NCBI GenBank assembly: GCA_045643285.1
Contig: JAZUKN010000081.1
Span: 1 to 53,482 of the forward strand
Length of the DNA: 53,482 nt
Direction: 5' to 3'
Origin: UMGS1696 sp045643285
GTDB lineage: Bacteria; Bacillota; Clostridia; Oscillospirales; CAG-272
In this document: positions 38,298 through 46,055 of the stretch, one piece after another
How the letters are laid out: each line of letters begins with the position of its first letter
Numbering within the stretch: position 1 is the stretch's first letter
The notes under the pieces: generated by a model
Told to the model about the DNA's origin: nothing
Databases searched by the model: none
The model's input: only the letters and a program-made list of their open reading frames with translations
Program-made: the position numbers and the translations under genes

Positions 38298-39734
38298 ATG
38301 GAAACTCTTTCACAAAACATTTACGAAATCAAAAAAAGACCGATCAAAATTATGCAGTTCGGCGAAGGTAATTTTCTTCGTGCTTTTATCGAATGGATAA
38401 TCCAGGATCTCAATGACAACAATGCAATAAACTCAAATGTTGCTGTCGTTCAGCCGATGCCCGTCGGAAGAATTGAAGACCTCAGAGCACAGGACGGTCT
38501 ATATACTCTCTGCCTCGAAGGAGCCGAAAACGGCAAACCTGTAAAAACTCGCCAGGTCATCGACGTTCTCGGCGATTTCATCAATCCTTTCACAAATTAT
38601 CAGTATTATCTCGACTACGCAAAGAGCGAAGACCTTGAAATAATCATCTCGAACACTACTGAAGCAGGAATCTCACTCGACAAGACCGACACCGATTTTT
38701 CTGTCTGCCCGAAGTCCTTCCCCGGAAAGCTCCTCGCCCTTCTGAAAGCCCGTTACGACTATTTCGGCGGAGACAGGACAAAAGGACTTTGCATTATTCC
38801 ATGTGAGCTTATCGACCACAACGGTGCAGAGCTTAAACGCTGTCTCACGGAGCTTGCAAAGATCAACAATTTCAGTGAAGATTTCATCGACTGGCTCGTA
38901 AACGCCAACCACTACACTGAAACGCTCGTTGACAGGATCGTTCCCGGTTATCCGAAAGAAAACGCGGAAGAAATCTGCCGCGAAATGGGATTCATCGACA
39001 ACAACATCGATCGCGGAGAATACTTCCACCTCTGGGTACTGAAAAAAGAACCCGTTATTCAGAAGAAGTTCCCTGCCGATTCAACGGGACTGAACGTCAT
39101 TTTCGCAGATGACATCACACCGTACAAGCAGCGCAAGGTAAAGATCCTCAACGGTTCACACACCGCTATGGTTCCGATCTCGTATCTTTGCGGCAACGAC
39201 ACGGTCAGAGAAAGCTGCGAAGACGAAGACGTCGGAGAGTTTGTGCGTCAGCTCGTCAACGATGTTGTAAAGCCGACGATAGGCCTTCCGAAAGATCAGA
39301 TGGATGCGTTCGCCGACAGCGTTATGGACAGATTCGTAAACCCGTTCATCCGTCATCTGCTCATGTCTATCTCGCTCAACTCCACGACAAAATTCAAAAC
39401 ACGTCTGCTTCCTACATACAACGATTACATCGCAAGATTCGGCAAAGTCCCGACGCACATTCTCTTCTCGTTTGCGTCCCTTATCACGTTCTACAAAGGC
39501 AAGCGCGGTGACGAAGACATTGAGCTTAACGACGCTCCGGAGTATCTCGAATTCTGGAAGAAGCTGTGGCAGCTTGGTTCCTACGAAGAAATGGCGCGCA
39601 CTGCCCTTTCCGCAACCGATCTATGGGAACAGGATCTCGCAACGGACGAAACAGTAGCACTCGTTGCCGGATACCTCAAGGATATAGCTGACAACGGCGA
39701 AAGAGCTGCACTCCGTCACTTCCTCGGCAAATGA
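38298..39734 (+). CDS. uxaB: Tagaturonate reductase (altronate oxidoreductase)
   Basis: This 478-residue mannitol-dehydrogenase-family enzyme reduces D-tagaturonate to D-altronate with NADH in galacturonate breakdown. The N-terminal nucleotide-binding stretch IMQFGEGNFLRAFIEW and ISNTTEAGI are typical of UxaB, and the C-terminal domain carries KILNGSHTAM. The related fructuronate reductase UxuB would have a similar fold; the sequence pattern and the uxaC partner favour UxaB. It has a strong promoter. A ribosome site precedes uxaC 19 nt later. Confidence 0.92.
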   Translation: METLSQNIYEIKKRPIKIMQFGEGNFLRAFIEWIIQDLNDNNAINSNVAVVQPMPVGRIEDLRAQDGLYTLCLEGAENGKPVKTRQVIDVLGDFINPFTNYQYYLDYAKSEDLEIIISNTTEAGISLDKTDTDFSVCPKSFPGKLLALLKARYDYFGGDRTKGLCIIPCELIDHNGAELKRCLTELAKINNFSEDFIDWLVNANHYTETLVDRIVPGYPKENAEEICREMGFIDNNIDRGEYFHLWVLKKEPVIQKKFPADSTGLNVIFADDITPYKQRKVKILNGSHTAMVPISYLCGNDTVRESCEDEDVGEFVRQLVNDVVKPTIGLPKDQMDAFADSVMDRFVNPFIRHLLMSISLNSTTKFKTRLLPTYNDYIARFGKVPTHILFSFASLITFYKGKRGDEDIELNDAPEYLEFWKKLWQLGSYEEMARTALSATDLWEQDLATDETVALVAGYLKDIADNGERAALRHFLGK

Positions 39735-39753
39735 TCGTAAAAGGAGATTTAAG

Positions 39754-41163
39754 ATGAAAGAATTTCTCGGAAAAGATTTTCTGCTCGACACACCGACAGC
39801 TCAGAAGCTCTACGACGACTATGCCGCAAAAATGCCTATCTTCGACTTTCACTGCCACCTCAATGCCGCAGAGATATATGAAGACAAGAAGTTTTCATCA
39901 ATAACGGAAGCGTGGCTCGGCGGCGACCACTACAAATGGCGTCTGATGCGCGAAATGGGAGTTGACGAAAAGTATGTTACCGGCAACGGTGACGATTTCA
40001 CAAAATTCGAGAAATACGCCGAGACTATTTCTATGGCTATCGGCAACCCGATATATCACTGGACTCATCTTGAACTTCGCCGCTTCTTCGGGATAGACGA
40101 TATTCTCTCTCCCACGACTGCACGCGACATATTCAACAGAACTAACAAAGTCCTCGAAACGCTCACGGCTCGCTCAATGATAAAAATGAGCAACGTCACA
40201 AAGATCGTCACGACAGACGATCCTGCAGACGATCTCAGATACCACAAGTTAATCAAGGAAGACAATACGTTCGACGTTGAAGTTCTTCCGGGTTTCCGTC
40301 CGGACAAAGCTCTCGCCATCGACAAGGACGGCTTCTGCGAATATATAGAAAAACTCGGCAAAGCAGCAGAAATTAAAATTGATTCACTTACTGCACTCTG
40401 CGCGGCTCTTATCAAGAGAATGGACTATTTTGAAGAACTCGGATGCGTTTGCTCCGACCACGCGCTGAACACAGTCATATATTCGGACTGCGACGAAGAA
40501 ACCGCCGAAAAGATTCTCCTCAAAGCTCTTTCGGGCAAAAAAGTCTCGGATGAAGAAACGGAGCTTTATACTTCATACGTTCTCGTATTCCTCGGACGAG
40601 AATACAGCCGACGCGGTTGGGTACAGCAGTATCACATCGGCGCGATGAGAAACAATTCTTCCGCAAACTTCAAAAAACTCGGTCCCGATACAGGTTACGA
40701 CTGCATCGGTGACGGTCTTGTCGGAAAAAAGCTGTCCGCACTGCTCGACAAGCTCGACTCATCTGACGAGCTTCCGAAGACGGTTCTGTACTGCCTCAAT
40801 CCGCGTGAAAACGAAATGCTCGCGTCTCTGATTAACTGCTTCCAGCACGCAGGCACACCCGGAAAGATTCAGCTCGGCTCCGGCTGGTGGTTCAACGATC
40901 AGAAGGACGGCATGAAAAAACAGATGACAGCGCTCTCGAACGTTGCGCTCATCTCGCAGTTTATCGGAATGCTTACCGACAGCCGCAGTTTTCTCTCGTA
41001 CACCCGTCACGAATACTTCCGCCGAATCCTCTGCAACTTCCTCGGTAATCTCATAGAAAAAGGCGAATATCCGAACGACATCGAGGGAGTAGGCAAGATC
41101 GTCGAGAATATATGCTACAACAACGCCGTGAGATACTTCACAAAAACACCTTCGGAGGGATAA
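39754..41163 (+). CDS. uxaC: Uronate isomerase (glucuronate isomerase)
   Basis: This 469-residue amidohydrolase-fold enzyme converts glucuronate to fructuronate and galacturonate to tagaturonate. It has the metal-binding FDFHCHL at the N-terminus, TDDPADD and QYHIGAMRNN, all typical of UxaC. Length is usual. It lies 19 nt after uxaB and 1 nt before the GH3 gene, with GGAG as ribosome site. Transporter and aldolase genes for the pathway are not in the window. Confidence 0.95.
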   Translation: MKEFLGKDFLLDTPTAQKLYDDYAAKMPIFDFHCHLNAAEIYEDKKFSSITEAWLGGDHYKWRLMREMGVDEKYVTGNGDDFTKFEKYAETISMAIGNPIYHWTHLELRRFFGIDDILSPTTARDIFNRTNKVLETLTARSMIKMSNVTKIVTTDDPADDLRYHKLIKEDNTFDVEVLPGFRPDKALAIDKDGFCEYIEKLGKAAEIKIDSLTALCAALIKRMDYFEELGCVCSDHALNTVIYSDCDEETAEKILLKALSGKKVSDEETELYTSYVLVFLGREYSRRGWVQQYHIGAMRNNSSANFKKLGPDTGYDCIGDGLVGKKLSALLDKLDSSDELPKTVLYCLNPRENEMLASLINCFQHAGTPGKIQLGSGWWFNDQKDGMKKQMTALSNVALISQFIGMLTDSRSFLSYTRHEYFRRILCNFLGNLIEKGEYPNDIEGVGKIVENICYNNAVRYFTKTPSEG

Positions 41164-41164
41164 T

Positions 41165-42703
41165 ATGAAATACAAATTTAAGGATTACCCCGAATACAAA
41201 ACAAAAGTTGACGCGATGTCAGTAGACGAACTGCTTTTGTCCGTTATCTGCCCTGCGATCAATCCCGACGATGCACCTGTAACGAACACACAGTCGTGCT
41301 TCATCGGTATGACGAGCCGCGAAAAGCTCGACAGACAGACAGCAGGCATAAACAATGGACGTGAGCTTCCCGCTCTGCTTGTAGCCGATATGGAATTCGG
41401 CGCAGGTGACTCCGTTGAGGGTGCGGTACGTTTCCCGTCGTTCCGTGCGGCGGCTGAATCAAAGAGTGAAGAAGTCTGCTACGGCATGGGAAAGATCGCC
41501 GCTATGGAGAGCCTTGAGGCCGGTTATCACTGGACTTTCGGACCGTGCGTTGATATTCTCGGCAACCACCGCTCGCCTATCGTCTCGTACAGAACGGCAG
41601 GCGACGACGCGGATACCGTAATAAAATACGGTGGTGCATATCTCCGCGGGCTCCAGGAAAACGGACTTATTGCGACACTCAAACACTTCCCCGGTGACGG
41701 CTACTGCACCGACGACCAGCACGTCACGATGCCCGACAATCCGCTCTCCCGTGAAGAATGGGACGCATCGTTCGGAAAGGTTTATTCTTCGCTTATTGAA
41801 CAGGGTGCAATGGCTATCATGCCCGGACACATCGCACTTCCCTCCTATGATGAAATTGACCCCGAAACAGGCTTCTGTCCTCCGGCTACCTGCTCGAAAA
41901 ATCTTCTCGGCGGACTGCTCAGAGAAAAACTCGGCTTCGAGGGTATAATCATCTCGGACGCCGTTACAATGAACGGCTTTGCGGGGTACGTCAATCTTTA
42001 TCACGCATCCGCACGTTTCCTTGAAGCAGGCGGCGACTCACTGCTCTTTATGACAGAAAGTGACAACTATCTCGCAGGAATGAAGAGAGAGCTTGAAAAC
42101 GGCACACTCACAATGGAAACGCTCAAAAACCGCGTTTACCGTATGCTTTGCTTCAGACGAGATTACTTTGATAATATGTATCCGTCTTCCCGTCCGCATC
42201 CCGACAAAGACGAAGCCGAAAAATACTGCCGTGCAGTTTGCGAGGGCGGCGTCAAAGTCGAAAGAGACAGGCTGAACGTTCTGCCTTATGATCCTAAAGG
42301 CAAAAAGATCGCTCACATGACGGTAAACAACAACTCAAACGATCACTTCGACTACATAGAAGATCTCACGCGCCGAATGAAGGAAGCCGGTGCAGAGGTC
42401 GACGAGATACGCGATCCCGGTCCGGGTGTTCCGGCAGATATAGCAGAGAACAAAAAATACGATATGATAGTCTGCTCCGTTATGAATATGCCGTCGTTCG
42501 GTACGAACATCATTGAGATCGGCGGACTTGCGGCTCGCAACTTCATGTGCGGCTGGACAAAATTCGGTATACCGTGCGTATTTGTAGTACACGGAAGCCC
42601 GTTCTTCGCTGAACAGTACAGAGTTTTCGCCGATACCGTTATCAATACGAACGGTCAGGGTGACTACACGAACGAATACGTTATAAAGAAGCTGTTCGGT
42701 TAA
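41165..42703 (+). CDS. GH3-family protein in the uronate operon
   Basis: This is a 512-residue protein with the N-terminal GH3 barrel (about 30-330) containing LKHFPGDGYCTDDQH, AIMPGHIALP and the nucleophile strand GIIISDAVTMNG. The C-terminal domain (about 345-512) is of the GH3 second-domain type. GH3 includes beta-glucosidases and beta-N-acetylhexosaminidases (NagZ). The KHFPGDG and DQH words are nearest to the latter group, where His acts with Asp as acid/base. No signal peptide. It follows uxaC by 1 nt. Its substrate, perhaps a uronate-containing oligosaccharide or muropeptide, is unknown. Confidence 0.85.
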   Translation: MKYKFKDYPEYKTKVDAMSVDELLLSVICPAINPDDAPVTNTQSCFIGMTSREKLDRQTAGINNGRELPALLVADMEFGAGDSVEGAVRFPSFRAAAESKSEEVCYGMGKIAAMESLEAGYHWTFGPCVDILGNHRSPIVSYRTAGDDADTVIKYGGAYLRGLQENGLIATLKHFPGDGYCTDDQHVTMPDNPLSREEWDASFGKVYSSLIEQGAMAIMPGHIALPSYDEIDPETGFCPPATCSKNLLGGLLREKLGFEGIIISDAVTMNGFAGYVNLYHASARFLEAGGDSLLFMTESDNYLAGMKRELENGTLTMETLKNRVYRMLCFRRDYFDNMYPSSRPHPDKDEAEKYCRAVCEGGVKVERDRLNVLPYDPKGKKIAHMTVNNNSNDHFDYIEDLTRRMKEAGAEVDEIRDPGPGVPADIAENKKYDMIVCSVMNMPSFGTNIIEIGGLAARNFMCGWTKFGIPCVFVVHGSPFFAEQYRVFADTVINTNGQGDYTNEYVIKKLFG

Positions 42704-42715
42704 TATCAGACAAAA

Positions 42716-42752
42716 CAAAAATACAGGCAGTGCAAAACTGTCTGTATTTTTT
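42716..42752. terminator. Terminator between the GH3 gene and the ABC-GNAT gene
   Basis: AAAATACAGGCAGT and ACTGTCTGTATTTT form a stem with one G-U pair, a GCAAA-type loop and T runs on both strands. Genes converge here. Confidence 0.85.
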
Positions 42753-42762
42753 ATTATATACG

Positions 42763-45108
42763 TCAAATTGATTTTGAATAAGTAACAACAGTGTGCTTTC
42801 CGACGGTTTCTTCGACACCCGCTGACGCAAAGCCCTGCTTTTCCCAGAATGCGACTGCGTCAGTGTTTTCCTTTACGCAGCCGAGAGAGATATTTTCATA
42901 TCCCCAGCCTTTCAGCGCGGCACGGATGTCTGCGAATATCTGCGAGCCAATTCCCTTGCCCTGCATCTCTCCGTCTACCATAAACCACCCGATAAATGCG
43001 CCGTTCTTTTCGGGATAAGCTGTGATTATGTCAAGCACTGCAACAAGCCGTCCGTCGTCATAGAATCCGATGAACGCTTTGTCGCCGCCCTTTGAGTCAT
43101 CGGGTACGGAAGTGATGACTTCCGTAAGGCTTTCGCGTGTCGGAGTTTTGCTAAGATAGCGGTAGTACCGTTTGTTCGATTTATACAGGCGGTATACTGC
43201 CGTAATGTCGGATTCTGTGATCCTTCTGACTTCGTATTCAGTCGAAAGTGCGGATATATCGGGGAGAGCACTGTGTGACTCTTCAAAGTCAATCGCCTGT
43301 CTGAACTGCGTCTCGTAAAGCATACGGTATGTGCCGTTCTTTTCCATTAGTTCTTCATGCGTGCCGGATTCAGCGATAACTCCGTCCTTTACGACGAGGA
43401 TGCAGTCGGCTTTGAGGATAGTCGAAAGGCGGTGAGCAATAACGATGCTCGTTCTTCCCTTCATCATTGCTTCGAGTGCGTCCTGGATAGAGTTTTCGGA
43501 AATGGAGTCAAGCGCGCTTGTCGCCTCGTCGAGAATCAGTATCTTCGGGTCTTTGAGGATCACACGCGCTATCGAAAGACGCTGTTTTTCACCGCCGGAG
43601 AGCTTCAGTCCGCGGTTGCCGACTTCGGTATTGTAGCCGTCGGGCTGATTTAAGATGAAATCGTGGATATTCGCAATCTTGCACGCCGCCTCGATTTCTT
43701 CCATTGTCGCGTCGTCTTTGGCGTATCTGAGGTTATCGAGTATTGTTCCGTTGAAGAGATATGTCTCCTGCGTAACCACACCGACGCATTGACGGAGATA
43801 TTTCAGATCAAAGTCTCTGACGTCAACGTCTGCAATTCTTACCGATCCGCCTGTTACGTCATACAGTCTCGGAATTAAATTGACAACTGTTGATTTGCCT
43901 GAACCCGATGGACCGACTATCGCGTACATTTTTCCACCCGGTACTGTAAAGTTTACATCAGTGAGAAGCGGTTTCTCTGAATCATAGCTGAACTTTACTC
44001 CGTCATAGACGATAGGCTGCATCGTGACATCGGGCTTTTTGCCGTTTTCGGGTGACACTATCGTGTTTTCTCTGTCGAAGTAATCAAAGATTCGTGTGAA
44101 CAAAGCAAGCGAACGTGTGAAGTCTACCCCGATGTTGAGAAGAGATTCGACAGGTCTGTAAAGTCGGTTGAGAAGCGCGACGATAGCCGTCACTGTACCG
44201 ACTGAAAGAAGCGGGTCAATACCTTTTATGATGAGCAGACCGCCGACGAAATAGATAAGAAGAGGTCCGACCTGACTGAACATTCCGAGAACTACCATAA
44301 ACCATTTGCCCGAACGCTTTTCTTTCAGCGATATGTCGGTTACTTCCCCGTTTATCTTCTCAAAATTCTCGTATTCCTTTTCTTCTCTTGTGAAGATTTT
44401 GACGAGCATCGAACCGCTCACCGACAGTGTTTCGTTGATGACCTGGTTCATTTCGTCGCTCTTTTCCTGGCTTTCGGTGAGAAGCTCGTAGCGTTTCTTG
44501 CCGGCTTTCTTCGTCGGAAGAATCAAAAGCGGTATCATTAGTATCCCGACGACAGCGAGCTTCCAGTTCATAGTAAACAGCGCCACAAGTGTTGTGACGA
44601 CAGTTGCGAGATTAGATACTATCGACGACAGCGTACCGCTTATTACGGTGCTGACGCCGCTTATGTCGGTGTTCATACGGGTGATAATGTCGCCCTGCTT
44701 TTCGGCAGTGAAGAACGAGTGCGGCATATACTGCAGATGCTTGTACATCTGGTTCTTCATGTCGTAGATGATCCGTCCGGATATCCACGAGTTTATGTAG
44801 TTTTCAAGCACGCCGATGACCTGGCTGACCGCAAGCGTGCAGAACGCCATAATGAGCAGTTTAATAAGCAGTGCGAGGTCTTTTCCGACGAGAGCTTCAT
44901 CGACGATTTTTCCCGTTATAATGGACGGAAACAGCCCGACCGTAGCCGAGAGCAAAATCGCCACGAAAACAAACATAAACTGGAGCCAATATGGTTTAAG
45001 GTACGAAAAGATACGTTTTAACAGTCCTTTCGTTACTTTGGGCATATTCATTTTTTCTTCATCTGTCAGAAATCCGCGAGGTCCGAGAGAATTTCTTCCA
45101 CCTGCCAT
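42763..45108 (-). CDS. ABC exporter fused to a C-terminal GNAT acetyltransferase
   Basis: This 781-residue protein has residues 1-330 as a six-helix ABC exporter membrane domain (LKPYWLQFMFVFVAILLSATVG onward in sense). The nucleotide-binding domain (about 360-600) has Walker A VGPSGSGKST, the signature LSGGEKQR and Walker B ILILDEAT. A further domain at 625-781 is a GNAT acetyltransferase (GEMQGKGIGSQ; NTDAVAFWEKQGF). The join is in one frame with no stop. Type I exporters with a GNAT tail are unusual. Start at the ATG at 45108 (GAAGG 9 nt upstream). The substrate is unknown. Confidence 0.93.
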   Translation of the reverse strand: MAGGRNSLGPRGFLTDEEKMNMPKVTKGLLKRIFSYLKPYWLQFMFVFVAILLSATVGLFPSIITGKIVDEALVGKDLALLIKLLIMAFCTLAVSQVIGVLENYINSWISGRIIYDMKNQMYKHLQYMPHSFFTAEKQGDIITRMNTDISGVSTVISGTLSSIVSNLATVVTTLVALFTMNWKLAVVGILMIPLLILPTKKAGKKRYELLTESQEKSDEMNQVINETLSVSGSMLVKIFTREEKEYENFEKINGEVTDISLKEKRSGKWFMVVLGMFSQVGPLLIYFVGGLLIIKGIDPLLSVGTVTAIVALLNRLYRPVESLLNIGVDFTRSLALFTRIFDYFDRENTIVSPENGKKPDVTMQPIVYDGVKFSYDSEKPLLTDVNFTVPGGKMYAIVGPSGSGKSTVVNLIPRLYDVTGGSVRIADVDVRDFDLKYLRQCVGVVTQETYLFNGTILDNLRYAKDDATMEEIEAACKIANIHDFILNQPDGYNTEVGNRGLKLSGGEKQRLSIARVILKDPKILILDEATSALDSISENSIQDALEAMMKGRTSIVIAHRLSTILKADCILVVKDGVIAESGTHEELMEKNGTYRMLYETQFRQAIDFEESHSALPDISALSTEYEVRRITESDITAVYRLYKSNKRYYRYLSKTPTRESLTEVITSVPDDSKGGDKAFIGFYDDGRLVAVLDIITAYPEKNGAFIGWFMVDGEMQGKGIGSQIFADIRAALKGWGYENISLGCVKENTDAVAFWEKQGFASAGVEETVGKHTVVTYSKSI

Positions 45109-45185
45109 GATATTAACCTTCTTTTCATCAGATTGTTTATATTTTAACACAAAAAATCACGTTTTTCAACAATAAGCGAACAAAA

Positions 45186-45211
45186 AAACATTCTCCGTCA
45201 AGAGAATGTTT
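45186..45211 (-). terminator. Terminator between the PqqD gene and the ABC-GNAT gene
   Basis: AACATTCTC and GAGAATGTT form a perfect 9-bp stem with a 6-8 nt loop, flanked by A and T runs, so the PqqD gene is probably monocistronic. Confidence 0.75.
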
Positions 45212-45221
45212 TCAATAAAAA

Positions 45222-45488
45222 TTATTTGTTAAGAAGATCCGATTTTTCGAGATTAGCGATAAACTCGTGGACATAACCGACGATCTCATCACGGTCGCCT
45301 TCATATTCCGCGAGGACCTTTTCGGCAACTACGTCTTCCGTGGTTTCTTCTTTAAGGCAGTCGAGAATAAAAGACGCGGTTTCGTTGACTTTCAGAATTG
45401 CGTGCAAATTGTCGGATTTGTCCCCGACGGGAACAGCCATTATTTCTCCGTCAAGCTCTACTTTTTCAAATTCATATTTCAGTTTCAT
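45222..45488 (-). CDS. PqqD-family peptide chaperone (RRE-like)
   Basis: This 88-residue PqqD/RiPP-recognition-element-like protein runs MKLKYEFEKVELDGEI, LHAILKVNETASFILDCLK (conserved NxTAxxI core) and a C-terminal winged-helix part with EIVGYVHEFIANLEKSDLL. PqqD proteins bind precursor peptides and present them to modifying enzymes. In Clostridia they often sit beside an HprK-like kinase and an S24/S26 peptidase, both of which are in this window but 28 kb away. No precursor peptide or radical SAM gene is adjacent. ATG at 45488 (GAGGT 6 nt upstream) is chosen over an earlier codon. Confidence 0.88.
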   Translation of the reverse strand: MKLKYEFEKVELDGEIMAVPVGDKSDNLHAILKVNETASFILDCLKEETTEDVVAEKVLAEYEGDRDEIVGYVHEFIANLEKSDLLNK

Positions 45489-45518
45489 ATTACACCTCAA
45501 GTTAAATTTTATATTATA

Positions 45519-45547
45519 TTTTTAACATAAGAAATCATAAAAGTCAA
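45519..45547 (-). promoter_or_regulatory. Candidate promoter of the PqqD-like gene
   Basis: On the minus strand TTGACT (45542-45547), a 17-nt spacer and TAAAAA (45519-45524) lie about 31 nt before the ATG. The -10 match is weak. Confidence 0.45.
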
Positions 45548-45583
45548 TAGATGTATTGTTAATTTTGAAAATTAGTGTTTCAC

Positions 45584-45795
45584 TTATAACAGTGAAGTTT
45601 GCACTTCGTGCAAGTGAAGTTGTGCCTGAAGGCACAGTGATGCTCGGTTTCGCCGAAGTGATGAGATGTGTTCCATCAACGCCCGCAGGCACTTAACTCG
45701 CCGAAAGCGAACTTCACGCACGAAGTGCGCTTCACGTTCCGCGAAGAGGAACACATCACTAAAAAAGAACTGTAACTATGTTACAGTTCTTTTTT
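45584..45795. repeat. Palindromic GTGAA-hairpin array, copy 2, ending in a terminator
   Basis: GTGAAG/GTGATG words alternate with small hairpins (TTGCAC-TTC-GTGCAA around 45600-45613; TGTGCC/GGCACA around 45620-45636; CGGTTTCGCCG around 45643-45655). The right half (about 45692-45760) carries CTTCACGCACGAAGTG, GTTCC/GGAAC and ends in TCACT, nearly identical to the corresponding part of copy 1. The whole is a large imperfect palindrome. A perfect 16-bp stem, AAAAAAGAACTGTAAC / GTTACAGTTCTTTTTT (45761-45776 with 45780-45795), closes it. A degenerate tRNA 3' relic and tRNA-Glu follow. Confidence 0.8.
45761..45795. terminator. Perfect 16-bp terminator hairpin
   Basis: A 16-bp perfect stem, AAAAAAGAACTGTAAC / GTTACAGTTCTTTTTT, with a 3-nt loop TAT, can act in both directions. 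Confidence 0.88.
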
Positions 45796-45796
45796 C

Positions 45797-45895
45797 ATGA
45801 CCCGAGGGGAATCGAATTCTCGTCTGCGGACTCGGTCAGGACACGGAAAAACAGTCCACCGGACTGTTTTTTACACGTGCCCGTTCGATTCCCCT
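45797..45895 (-). pseudogene. tRNA-Glu 3'-end relic with internal hairpin
   Basis: The plus strand at 45797-45818 repeats the sequence that forms the tRNA-Glu 3' end at 45938-45960 with one base missing (CATGACCCGAGGGGAATCGA). The T-stem is broken by mismatches and no D- or anticodon arm follows. In their place lies a perfect hairpin, AAAAACAGTCC-ACC-GGACTGTTTTT (45847-45871). GGGGAATCGAA (45807-45817) and TTCGATTCCCC (45884-45894) form an outer inverted repeat. It is a degraded tRNA-derived element, not a working tRNA. Confidence 0.6.
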
Positions 45896-45905
45896 TTTTG
45901 GAATA

Positions 45906-45937
45906 AAAAAGACCGGACTTTGTCCGATCTTTTTTAT
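45906..45937 (-). terminator. Terminator downstream of tRNA-Glu
   Basis: AAAAAAGACCGGAC and GTCCGATCTTTTTT form a 14-bp stem with a single mismatch and loop TTT, 4 nt from the tRNA 3' end. Confidence 0.85.
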
Positions 45938-45940
45938 TCA

Positions 45941-46012
45941 TGACCCGAGGGGGAATCGAACCCCCGATTACGCCGTGAGAGGGCGTCGTCTTAGCCGCTT
46001 GACCATCAGGCC
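45941..46012 (-). tRNA. tRNA-Glu (anticodon CTC)
   Basis: On the minus strand the acceptor stem is GGCCTGA/TCGGGTC (two G-U pairs), the D-arm begins GTC, and the anticodon stem-loop ACGCC-CTCTCAC-GGCGT gives anticodon CTC. The T-arm is GGGGG-TTCGATT-CCCCC and the discriminator is A. CCA is not encoded. Confidence 0.93.
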
Positions 46013-46055
46013 GTTTTCTGAAGCATATGTATTATATCATAACACCTCTCCCATG

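Noticed and set aside
45797..45895. Functional second tRNA-Glu
   Set aside because: The T-stem is mismatched, and the anticodon and D arms are missing. Only the 3' part is recognisable.
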